This document shows positions 7,311 to 15,604 of a stretch of 64,000 bases of DNA, one piece after another; position 1 is the first letter of the stretch; every line of letters begins with the position of its first letter. The DNA lies in assembly GCF_024753215.1 (NCBI RefSeq), contig NZ_JANUGV010000001.1:1178001-1242000 (forward strand), read 5' to 3'. The stretch comes from Massilia solisilvae (GTDB taxonomy: Bacteria; Pseudomonadota; Gammaproteobacteria; Burkholderiales; Burkholderiaceae_D). The translations under genes and the position numbers were made by a program. The notes beneath the pieces are model-generated. The model was not told where the DNA came from, searched no databases, and saw nothing but the letters and a program-made list of their open reading frames with translations.

Positions 7311-10300
7311 CTACTGCACCGAGACGGCGCTTGCGCCGCCGCCGGCCGGGCGCACCACGATCCTGGCAGCGATCCGCTCGGTCATCTCCTGCACGTGCGA
7401 GATCACCCCCACCTTGCGGCCCTGCGCCTGCAGCGCGTCGAGCGCATCCATCGCCACCCCGAGCGTGTCGCTGTCCAGGCTCCCGAAGCCCTCGTCGATG
7501 AACAGCGATTCGACCCGCACGCGGTTGGACGAGAGCGAGGCCAGCCCCAGCGCCAGGGCCAGCGACACCAGGAAGGTCTCGCCGCCGGAGAGCGAATTGA
7601 CCGGGCGGACCTCGCCGCCCATGTCCTGGTCGCGCACCATCAGCGCGAGCGAGGGGCCGCCCGTGTTGACCACCCGCTCGAGCCGGTAGCGGCGCGCCAG
7701 TTGCGCCAGGTGATGGTTGGCGTAACCGAGCAGCACGTCCAGCGTGAACTGCTGCGCATAATTGCGGAACTTCTTCCCGTCGCTCGATCCGATGAGCTCC
7801 GACAGTTTGGCCCACTTCTGCTCCTCGGCCTGCTGGCGTTCGATCTCGGCCAGCAGGGCCTGGCCCTGCGCGCGCCGTTCGTCGTCCTGCGCGGCCTGCA
7901 TGCGCAGTGCCGTGGCGCGTTCGAGCAGGGCTCCGCGTTCGAGGTTGACCACCGCCAGCGCCGCTTCCACGTCGTCGGCGCTGGCCGGCGCATCGGGCAG
8001 CGCGCTGCCGGCGTGCAGTTCGCGCTGAGCGCGGCGCTCGGCAAGCACGGTGGCGGCGCTTGCGGCCTGCGCGTCCAGTTCGGCCAGCGCGGCGCGTTCC
8101 CGGGCCACATCATCCTGCGTGGTGTCCAGCAGGGCGGCAAGGGCGGCGCTGTCGGCGACCGGTTCCAGGTCCGCGTGCTGCAGGGCATAGTCGTCGAGCC
8201 ATGCGGACAGCTGCGCCGCGGCGGCGCCGGATGCGGCATGCAATGCCGTGTGGCGTTCGCCGCACTGGATCACGCCGGCACGGGCGGCGGCTTCGCGCTG
8301 GGCGGCCTGGGCGCTTGCCGCTTGCCGTTCCACGAGCGTGGCGCGGGCCTGGCCAACGGCCTGGGCAAGCGCTTGTTCGACTTGCCGCACCGGCTTGCCC
8401 TCGAAGAGTGAAGCGCGCTCGCCCAGCTTGGCCTTGACCTGCGCGTCGGCGCGCTGGAACTGGGCCGCGGCCTCGCTGGCCAGCCGCGCTGCCTGCCCCG
8501 CATTGGCGGCAGCGGCGGCAAGCTCGACCTCCAGCGTGGCGATCTCGCTGTTGCTGCGGGTGAGCTGGTGCGACTGTTCGCTCCACGCCCCTGCCTCGGC
8601 GGCACGGCGCGCGCGGTAGGCGTTCGGGTCCTGGCGCCATCGGGCTTGCCAGCCGTCGCTGTCGGCCTGCGACAGCGGCTGCTCCAGTTCGCGCAGGGTC
8701 GCGGCGAGGGCGCTTGCGGCTGCGTCACGCTTTGCGGCAAGCGTGTCCAGCTCGGACTTCAGGCGCGCCGCTTGCGCTTGCGCCGCATGGGCCGCTTCCA
8801 GTAGCCGGGCATGCGCGGCGCGCGCCTTGTCGCACCCTTGCTGGGCGTTGTCGCGCGCAGTGCGCGCACGCTGTGCCGCTTGTTCCTGCCCGTCCAGCTG
8901 CGCAGCCTGTTCCCGCAGTGCCTGCTGTTGTGCGGCCAGCCAGCCGCTGCGCTCGTCTTCGCCCGGCGCGGCGTGTGCATGCGGGTGTGCGTTCCACGCC
9001 CGCGACAGTTCGTCCAGGGTCGGGGCAAGGGCGCCGCGCTCGGCGTCCAGCGCGGTCAAGCGCTCGCGTGCGCCCGCTGCCGCGGTGCGCTGCGCCGCCT
9101 GTGCGGCCAGGTTGTCCTGTGCCGCAGCCCGGCAGCGCACCACCTCGGCGCGCAGGCCGTCGAGCACGGCCTGCAAGCGTTCGTCCTGATGATGGTAGGG
9201 GTGCTCCAGCGCGCCGCAAACGGGGCAGGCCGCGCCGTCCGCGAGCTGGGCGCGCAGGCTGGCAACGCTGTCGGCACAGGCCAGCTCGGCGCCGGCGAGG
9301 GCGCGTTCGGCCTGTTCGGCGGCGCCGCCCAGCGCCTTCGCTTGTGCCGCCGCCGTGGCCAGCGCAATTTCGGCCTGTTGGCGCGCACACTCGGCAGCGG
9401 TGCGTTGCTCGTCCAGCTGTGCCATGCGCTTGCGCGTGGATGACAGTGCCGACCAGGTCTTCTCGAGCGCGGCAAGCTGCTCGCGCCGCGCGTCCAGCGC
9501 CTGGCGCGCCTGGCGCAGGGCCTCGTCATCGAAGCCGGCCAGCGTGTCGCTTGCGTGCCGCAGGGCCGATTCGTGCTCGCGCAGCGCGCTTGCCGCCTGC
9601 TCGAGCGCCGCCGCCGCTTGCTGCCCGGTTTGGGAGTTCACCTCGGCGTTGCGCGCGGCCGTGGCAAGGGCCGCCGCGGCATCGGCGTCGGCTTGCGCCG
9701 CGTTGGCCGCCTGTGCCAGCAGGTTGTCCCAGCGTTCCCATTGCGTGGCCAGCACTTCGTGGTGCGCATGCGCGGCAAGCCATGCGGCACTCGCCTGCTG
9801 TGCGGCGAGCGTCGCTGCATGTGCGGCCTGCTTGGTTTGCATGGCCTGCGCCGCGTCGGCAGCGCCCAGTCGGGCCGCCTGCATCGCCTTGCGCGCATGG
9901 TCAAGGGCCGGGGTCAGGGCGGCGATGGCGGCGTCCAGCGCCTTGGCCGCGTCCAGCGCGGGGGCGGCATCGCGTTGTGCGGCTTCGGCCACCGCCAGCG
10001 CTTGCGCGGCTGCCGCCAGCTGGTGCGCGGCCTGCGCCTGTGCGGCAACGGCGCTGTCCAACTCGCGGCCGGCTTGTTCGGTAGCAGCGTGGACCTGTGT
10101 CTGCTCGCGTTCCAGCCGCTGGGTTTCGGCCAGCAGTGCGCGCGCCGGCTGCAGCGCTTCCAGTGTGGCCAGGTGGCGCCGGCGCCCGGCCGCGGCGTCC
10201 ACCTGTGTGCGCGCCTGGGCCAGCGCATCCTGCGCCGCCGCTTCGTTGCGGGTGAGCTTGGCCAGTTCGTCGTGCCAGCGCCTTTGCTGTTCGAGCAAGG

Positions 10301-11069
10301 CGCGGCGCGCATCGACAGTCTGCAGCTCAAGCTCGGCCTGTGCGCGTTCGGCGTCCAGCGTGGCGCGCGCCTCGGCCGACAGCGGCACCTGGCGCGACAG
10401 CTGCTGGGTGAGCACGCGCAGCGCCTCCTGCTCGCGCTTGCAGCGCTCGAAGGCACGCTTCGATATGTCGCTGTACACGGCGCTGCCGGTGAGAGTTTCG
10501 AGCAGTTCGCCGCGCTCGTTTTCGTCGGTGCGCAGGAAGGCGGAGAATTCGTTCTGCGCCAGCAGCACGGCGCGCGTGAACTGCTCGAACGACAGGCCGA
10601 TGCGCTGCACGATCTCGCCCGCCACCTCGGACTTGGTGCCGCCCACCGGCGCCAGTTCGGGCAGGCGGTGCAGCGTCATCGCGGCGGCCTGCAGCGGCCC
10701 GCCCGGCTTGTTGCGCGAGCGGCGCACGCTCCAGCGCGCGCGGTAGCGCAGGCCGTCGTTGCCCACGAAGTCCACTTCCGCAAAGCCCTCGCCCGCGCCA
10801 CGCCGCAGCAGGTTGCGCGGATCCACGGTGGACACCGGTTCGCCGTTCACGTCCGGCAGCGCGCTGGCCCCGCGCGCGCTTTTCGGCAGGCGCGGGGTGG
10901 TGCCGTACAGCGCCAGGCACAGCGCGTCGAGCAGGGTGCTCTTGCCCGCGCCGGTCGGGCCGCTGATGGCGAACAGGCCGCTGGACGCAAGCGGCTCGGC
11001 CTCGAAATCGACGCAGAAGTCGCCCGCGAGCGAGGCCAGGTTGCGGCCGCCGATGCGCAGGATCTTCAT
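7311..11069 (-). CDS. sbcC: SbcC, ATPase subunit of the SbcCD nuclease
   Basis: A Rad50-like SMC-family ATPase. With SbcD it cleaves hairpins and protein-blocked DNA ends during replication and recombination. The 1252-residue protein has Walker A at 37-44 (GPTGAGKS), a long Ala/Gln/Arg-rich coiled coil, a zinc hook CPVC near residue 615, a second coiled coil, then the ABC signature LSGGETFLVSLALALG and Walker B LFIDEGFGSLD near the C-terminus. It is longer than E. coli SbcC (about 1050) because the coiled coil is extended. Its start overlaps the sbcD stop by 4 bases. Very high GC creates long spurious frames on the other strand. Confidence 0.95.
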   Translation of the reverse strand: MKILRIGGRNLASLAGDFCVDFEAEPLASSGLFAISGPTGAGKSTLLDALCLALYGTTPRLPKSARGASALPDVNGEPVSTVDPRNLLRRGAGEGFAEVDFVGNDGLRYRARWSVRRSRNKPGGPLQAAAMTLHRLPELAPVGGTKSEVAGEIVQRIGLSFEQFTRAVLLAQNEFSAFLRTDENERGELLETLTGSAVYSDISKRAFERCKREQEALRVLTQQLSRQVPLSAEARATLDAERAQAELELQTVDARRALLEQQRRWHDELAKLTRNEAAAQDALAQARTQVDAAAGRRRHLATLEALQPARALLAETQRLEREQTQVHAATEQAGRELDSAVAAQAQAAHQLAAAAQALAVAEAAQRDAAPALDAAKALDAAIAALTPALDHARKAMQAARLGAADAAQAMQTKQAAHAATLAAQQASAAWLAAHAHHEVLATQWERWDNLLAQAANAAQADADAAAALATAARNAEVNSQTGQQAAAALEQAASALREHESALRHASDTLAGFDDEALRQARQALDARREQLAALEKTWSALSSTRKRMAQLDEQRTAAECARQQAEIALATAAAQAKALGGAAEQAERALAGAELACADSVASLRAQLADGAACPVCGALEHPYHHQDERLQAVLDGLRAEVVRCRAAAQDNLAAQAAQRTAAAGARERLTALDAERGALAPTLDELSRAWNAHPHAHAAPGEDERSGWLAAQQQALREQAAQLDGQEQAAQRARTARDNAQQGCDKARAAHARLLEAAHAAQAQAARLKSELDTLAAKRDAAASALAATLRELEQPLSQADSDGWQARWRQDPNAYRARRAAEAGAWSEQSHQLTRSNSEIATLEVELAAAAANAGQAARLASEAAAQFQRADAQVKAKLGERASLFEGKPVRQVEQALAQAVGQARATLVERQAASAQAAQREAAARAGVIQCGERHTALHAASGAAAAQLSAWLDDYALQHADLEPVADSAALAALLDTTQDDVARERAALAELDAQAASAATVLAERRAQRELHAGSALPDAPASADDVEAALAVVNLERGALLERATALRMQAAQDDERRAQGQALLAEIERQQAEEQKWAKLSELIGSSDGKKFRNYAQQFTLDVLLGYANHHLAQLARRYRLERVVNTGGPSLALMVRDQDMGGEVRPVNSLSGGETFLVSLALALGLASLSSNRVRVESLFIDEGFGSLDSDTLGVAMDALDALQAQGRKVGVISHVQEMTERIAARIVVRPAGGGASAVSVQ

Positions 11070-12310
11070 GCCGCCTCCGTGGCGCCGGCCAGCATCAGCT
11101 CGGTGAACGCGGCCAGCTGCCCGGCCGGCGCCTCTTCGCCGTAGCGCTGCCGGTACAGGCGGCGGAAGATGTCGTCCGGCTTGAGCTGGGCCAGCTGGTC
11201 GAGCGTCATCGCATCATCCAGCGGCGCGGCGGTGGCCACCTTGCGCGTCGGTTCGATCTTGGCAAGGCGCACCGGCTTGCCGGCGATGGCCGCCTCGATT
11301 TGCGCGCGCAGGCCGGGCTCCGGGCCGTCGAGCAGCACGCGCACCTCAAGATAGGGCTGGGCGTGGGCGGGCAGCTCGGGCAGCTCGAGCGCTTCGAGCG
11401 CGGCCAGCACCTCGGCCAGCGGCGCCGGCGCCGGCGGCACGCGCAGCAGCTCCACCGCGCGCGGCACGCGGATCGGCGTGACCTCGCGCACCGCGCTGCC
11501 GTCAAGATCGATGCGCAGCACCTGGTGCTGGTAGTTCACCTCGGAGAACGAAAGCGGCAGCGGGCTGCCGCAGTAGCGCAGGTGTTCCTGCAGGCCCACG
11601 CGCTGGGCCAGGTGCAGGTGCCCGAGCGCCGCATACGCCACGCTTGCACCGAACATCGTGGCCGGCAAGGCCTCGGTGCCGCCGATGACGATGCGCCGCT
11701 CCGAGTCCAGCGATGACTGCCCGTCCACCATGTGGCAGTGGCCCATGGCGACGATCGCCTGGCCCCCGGCGCAGCGCGCGCGCGCCAGCTCGATCGCCTG
11801 GCGGTACAGGAGCGCCACGCCCTGCAGGTAAGGATCGCCCTCGCTCTCGCCCTCGACCCGCGGGACGTCGCCGGGCCGCAGGAAGGGGATGGCCAGGCAC
11901 CATGCCTGCACCTGGCCGGCGCGGTTCGCGAGCGGCACCAGCAGCCGCGCCAGGTCGATTTCGCCGTCTTCGCCGCGCACCACGTGGCCGACCACGGTGG
12001 CGCCGTGCGCCTGCAGCAGCGGCGCGGGCGCCTCCAGCCGTCCCGGCGAATCGTGGTTGCCGGCGATGACCACCACCTGCAGCCACGGTGCGCGCTCGCG
12101 TGCCTGCTGCAGGAAACGGTACAGCTGCCGCTGCGACTGCGCCGACGGGTTGGCGTTGTCGAAGACGTCGCCCGCGACCAGCAGCACGTCGGCCTGTTCG
12201 GCCACGATGGTCTCGACCAGCCAGTCGAGGAAGCACTGGTGCTCGTAGCTCCGGTCGAAATTGTGCAGGGTCTGGCCGAGGTGCCAGTCGGACGTGTGCA
12301 GCAGGCGCAT
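11066..12310 (-). CDS. sbcD: SbcD, nuclease subunit of SbcCD
   Basis: The Mre11-like Mn-dependent phosphodiesterase partner of SbcC. The 414-residue protein shows the metallophosphoesterase motifs: HTSDWHLG at 5-12, LLVAGDVFDNAN, VVIAGNHDSP and MGHCHMVDG. The C-terminal part (capping and SbcC-binding) is Ala/Leu/Glu-rich. It is first in the sbcDC operon, which is divergent from the YcaQ-like gene. Confidence 0.95.
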   Translation of the reverse strand: MRLLHTSDWHLGQTLHNFDRSYEHQCFLDWLVETIVAEQADVLLVAGDVFDNANPSAQSQRQLYRFLQQARERAPWLQVVVIAGNHDSPGRLEAPAPLLQAHGATVVGHVVRGEDGEIDLARLLVPLANRAGQVQAWCLAIPFLRPGDVPRVEGESEGDPYLQGVALLYRQAIELARARCAGGQAIVAMGHCHMVDGQSSLDSERRIVIGGTEALPATMFGASVAYAALGHLHLAQRVGLQEHLRYCGSPLPLSFSEVNYQHQVLRIDLDGSAVREVTPIRVPRAVELLRVPPAPAPLAEVLAALEALELPELPAHAQPYLEVRVLLDGPEPGLRAQIEAAIAGKPVRLAKIEPTRKVATAAPLDDAMTLDQLAQLKPDDIFRRLYRQRYGEEAPAGQLAAFTELMLAGATEAA

Positions 12311-12423
12311 GGGAATCGAAGGGAAGGGAAGCCGGCGCTACTATAGCTCAGCCATCGGGCCGCTGCCGAGAAAATGTCGGGGGCCCTTGACCAGCGTTGA
12401 CGAATCGTTATTACAATGCTGGC

Positions 12424-13668
12424 ATGAGCGAACTGACCCTTTCCCCGGGCGCCGCGCGCGCCCTTCATCTTCATGCACAGGGCATGCTGCAGCCGCGCCG
12501 GCGCCGCGCCACCAAGGCCGATGTGCTGGACGCGATACGGCGCATGGGAATGCTTCAGATCGACACCATCCACGTGGTCGCGCGCAGCCCGTATTTCGTG
12601 CTGTGGAGCCGGCTGGGCGATTACCGGCCCGAGTGGCTGGACGAGCTGCTGGAAGAGGGCAGCCTGTTCGAATACTGGGCGCACGAGGCGTGCTTCCTGC
12701 CGATCGAGGATTACGGCCTGTACCGCCACCGCATGCTCGACCCCGGCGCCATGGGCTGGAAGTACTCCGAAACCTGGATGCGCGAGCGCGCCGCCGAGGT
12801 GGCCAGGGTGATGGACCACATCCGCGCGAACGGCCCGGCGCGATCGAGCGATTTCGAGCGCACCGACGGCAAGGCCGGCGGCTGGTGGGAATGGAAGCCC
12901 GAGAAACGCTCGCTCGAGGTGCTGTTCACATCCGGGAAGCTGATGATCGCGCGGCGCCACAACTTCCAGCGCATCTACGATCTGGCCGAGCGCGTGCACC
13001 CGTCGTGGGACGACAGCCGGGCGCCGGCGCTGCCCGAGGTGCGGCGCCAGTTCGTCCTGCGGGCTGTGCGTGCCCTGGGCCTGGCGCGCGCGGCCTGGAT
13101 TTCCGACTACCACCGCACGCGCCGCCCCCATCCTGACCCTGACCAACTGGTTGCGCGCGGCGAGCTGCTGCGCGCGCGCGTGGAGGGCTGGGACGACCCG
13201 GTGTATATCCACCCCGAGCACGAGCAGGCCGCGCGCCAGGCAGCGCAAGGCGCACTGGCGAGCACGCTGACCACCTTGCTGTCGCCGTTCGACCCGATCG
13301 TGTGGGACCGCCGCCGCGCGCTCGAGCTGTTCGGCTTCGATTACCGGCTCGAGTGCTACACGCCGGCCGAAAAGCGGCGCTACGGCTACTTCACGCTGCC
13401 TGTCCTGCGGCGCGGGGCGCTGGTCGGGCGGATCGACGCCAAGGCGCACCGCCGCCACGGCGCGTTCGAGCTCAAGTCGGTGATCCTGGAGCCGGGCACG
13501 CGCGTGAGCGAGCGCTTCGCGCGCGACATCGCGGCGGCGCTGCAGCGCTGCGCGCGCTGGCACGGTTGCGCCACGGTGGAAGTGACGCATGCCGAGCCGG
13601 CCGCGTTCGGGCGGCAGCTGGCGGCGGCGCTGGGCGCGTGCGCCACCGACGACAAGGTGGCCGCATGA
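12424..13668 (+). CDS. YcaQ/AlkX-like DNA glycosylase (winged-helix family)
   Basis: A 414-residue protein of the HTH_42/YcaQ family. Members unhook DNA interstrand crosslinks or remove bulky alkylated bases. The conserved MLQIDTIHVVARSPYFVLWSRLGDY block contains the Gln-X-Asp motif described for the YcaQ branch. Near the C-terminus, SPFDPIVWDRRRALELFGFDYRLECY is also typical. I prefer the ATG at 12424 (MSELTLS) over one 9 codons upstream. The stop overlaps the start of the DUF2804 gene (ATGATGA), so the two form an operon facing away from sbcDC. Confidence 0.8.
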   Translation: MSELTLSPGAARALHLHAQGMLQPRRRRATKADVLDAIRRMGMLQIDTIHVVARSPYFVLWSRLGDYRPEWLDELLEEGSLFEYWAHEACFLPIEDYGLYRHRMLDPGAMGWKYSETWMRERAAEVARVMDHIRANGPARSSDFERTDGKAGGWWEWKPEKRSLEVLFTSGKLMIARRHNFQRIYDLAERVHPSWDDSRAPALPEVRRQFVLRAVRALGLARAAWISDYHRTRRPHPDPDQLVARGELLRARVEGWDDPVYIHPEHEQAARQAAQGALASTLTTLLSPFDPIVWDRRRALELFGFDYRLECYTPAEKRRYGYFTLPVLRRGALVGRIDAKAHRRHGAFELKSVILEPGTRVSERFARDIAAALQRCARWHGCATVEVTHAEPAAFGRQLAAALGACATDDKVAA

Positions 13669-14639
13669 TGCTGCCGGCCGCGCCCCTGCACGCCGTCGGC
13701 GCCGACGGCCAGCCGCGCCTTGGGCGCTACGCGGGACTGGCCGAGTCGTTCGGCTGGGACGCGCTGGCCGAACCGTTCCGGCGCAGTGCGCCGTGGCGCC
13801 GGCTGCACCACAAGCGCTGGCATTTCGTCGGCATCGTGACCGACGAGGTGTACTGCGCCACTGCGGTGGTCCACGTGGGCTGGGGTTCGAGCGCGTTCGG
13901 TTACGTGTTCGAGCGCGCGACGGGGCGCGACCTCGCCTGCTTCTCGTCGGTCGGCTTGCCCGGCATGGGGGCGCGGGTCGGCGCCAACGCGCGCGCCCCC
14001 GGCAGCTACCGTTCGTTCTCGGAGCACATCGACATCCTGCCGGCGGGCAGCGGGGACTGGATGCTTGGCCTGTCTGCGCGTGGCCTGCGCATCGACGCGG
14101 CCTACGGCGGGGCAGCCGGACACCTGCTCGCCATCGGCCCGGCCGCGGGCGGATCGGTGCACGCGACGCAGAAGTCGGGCGCCATGACCGTGGCCGGCGT
14201 GGCCGTGGCGGGCGGCCGCCGTTTCGTGCTCGACGACGGGGTGGCGATCATGGACTATTCGAACGGCCTGCTGGGCCGCAGCACCGGGTGGCGCTGGCTG
14301 TCGGCGCACGGGCCGGACGTGGGCATCAATTTGCAGCAGGGCTATTTCGGCGGGGCCGAGAATGCATTGTGGCTGGACGGCCAGCTGTTACCGCTGGGCG
14401 AGGCCCGTTTCGACATGACGCCGCAAGGCCTGTGCGTGCGCACCGCCGACGGCCTGGTGGAGCTGCATTTCACGCCCGACGGGGAACGGCGCGACGACAA
14501 GCAACTGCTGGTGGCCAGCAGCCGGCTGCGGCAGCAGATCGGCGTGTTCGACGGCTGGGTGCGGGCGGCGCCGGACGCTGCGCCGCGTGCGGTGCGACGG
14601 CTGGCCGGCATGGTCGAGCAGCATCATGCCCGCTGGTAA
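13665..14639 (+). CDS. DUF2804 family protein
   Basis: A 324-residue protein matching the DUF2804 family as I remember it. Recognisable parts include HHKRWHFVGIVTDEVYCATAVVHVGWGSSAFGY, the middle SYRSFSEHIDI, and the C-terminal GINLQQGYFGGAENALW. The family is beta-rich and resembles lipocalin/hydroxyneurosporene-synthase-like folds; its biochemical role is unknown to me. It overlaps the preceding gene by 4 bases, so translational coupling with the DNA glycosylase is likely. Confidence 0.75.
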   Translation: MMLPAAPLHAVGADGQPRLGRYAGLAESFGWDALAEPFRRSAPWRRLHHKRWHFVGIVTDEVYCATAVVHVGWGSSAFGYVFERATGRDLACFSSVGLPGMGARVGANARAPGSYRSFSEHIDILPAGSGDWMLGLSARGLRIDAAYGGAAGHLLAIGPAAGGSVHATQKSGAMTVAGVAVAGGRRFVLDDGVAIMDYSNGLLGRSTGWRWLSAHGPDVGINLQQGYFGGAENALWLDGQLLPLGEARFDMTPQGLCVRTADGLVELHFTPDGERRDDKQLLVASSRLRQQIGVFDGWVRAAPDAAPRAVRRLAGMVEQHHARW

Positions 14640-14906
14640 CTTTTCTTCCGCTGAAACGATTATGGCGGCGTGGCACATTGCAACGCCGGGCGCGGCAACA
14701 GGTTGACGCAGCGTGTAGGACCAAAGGCCAGTGGTTTGCGAAATATCAAACCTTTGCTGTCGGGGCTCTTTACACTACTAGTTCCTGCGGGCCGATGACA
14801 ATAATAAAATTCCTCAAAGGCCTGTTCAAAACGACATTCCCGACCCGGTTGCTTGCCGTTCTCCCGGCAGGTGCCTGCGTTGGTGAGAATTCTGGGAGGA
14901 GACAAG

Positions 14907-15509
14907 ATGTTAACTGCGACCTATACGCTGGTAGCACTGTCTGTGGAGCAAACCAGCGTTCGTACCAGCCTTCAATCGCTTCAGAAGTTGCTCCAATCCA
15001 ATTTCCTCCAGCAAAGGGCGCTGACCCCGGGTCAGGTCGAGATGACTTGCGACGCCCTCAAGCGCCTGTACGAAAGTTGTCATTGGCGCAAGCTCGACAA
15101 GTTCCTGATCCCGGCGGTGCGGCGCGCCACCGGCGCGGCCGACAAGCTGATCGAGGAGCTCGACGCGCTCAGCCAGGCCGCGGCGGACGCCATGGCGGCG
15201 GCGCTGCGTGTGGTGGAGAGCGCCACGCTCGACAGCGAAGCCCAGGTGCGCCAGTTCTGCGCCGCGGTCGAGCAGTTCTGCGTCGCACTGCTGGCGCGCA
15301 TCGAGCGCGAGGAACGCGAACTGTTCGAGCTGGCCGCCAGCGTCATTTCGGGCGAGGCCTGGTTCGCGATCGCCAACCAGATGCTGGCGCACGATGCTTA
15401 CAGGCAAGAGAGCCGGGGTGGCGAGCGGTACCCGCGCCTGGCTCGCAACTACCGGCCGCGGCCCGAGCGTGTCCAGCGGCAAGGCCCGCCGATGTCCTTC
15501 GTGCACTGA
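14907..15509 (+). CDS. Helical protein, distant hemerythrin-like candidate
   Basis: A 200-residue, almost all-helical protein. The start at 14907 is fixed by a strong GGGAGGAG ribosome-binding site. The segment LLARIEREERELFELAA resembles the last helix of HHE hemerythrin domains, but the iron-binding histidines expected there are not seen, so metal binding is doubtful. The C-terminal 35 residues are Arg/Pro-rich and probably disordered. It stands alone between the DUF2804 and DUF349 genes. The family is uncertain. Confidence 0.55.
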   Translation: MLTATYTLVALSVEQTSVRTSLQSLQKLLQSNFLQQRALTPGQVEMTCDALKRLYESCHWRKLDKFLIPAVRRATGAADKLIEELDALSQAAADAMAAALRVVESATLDSEAQVRQFCAAVEQFCVALLARIEREERELFELAASVISGEAWFAIANQMLAHDAYRQESRGGERYPRLARNYRPRPERVQRQGPPMSFVH

Positions 15510-15604
15510 GCCAGTGCGGGCGCGTTCCGCGCGCGGCAGCCCGGCCGCGCCAGGCCACCCATCGTTCTTTGTTATGATGGGGGTTTTGGAAGTGCGACTT
15601 CATC

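Noticed and set aside
8714-11144. Several long plus-strand open frames opposite sbcC
   Set aside because: They arise from high GC and the Ala/Gln/Arg-rich coiled coil of SbcC; the translations are Ala/Arg/Cys/Ser-rich and lack any motif.
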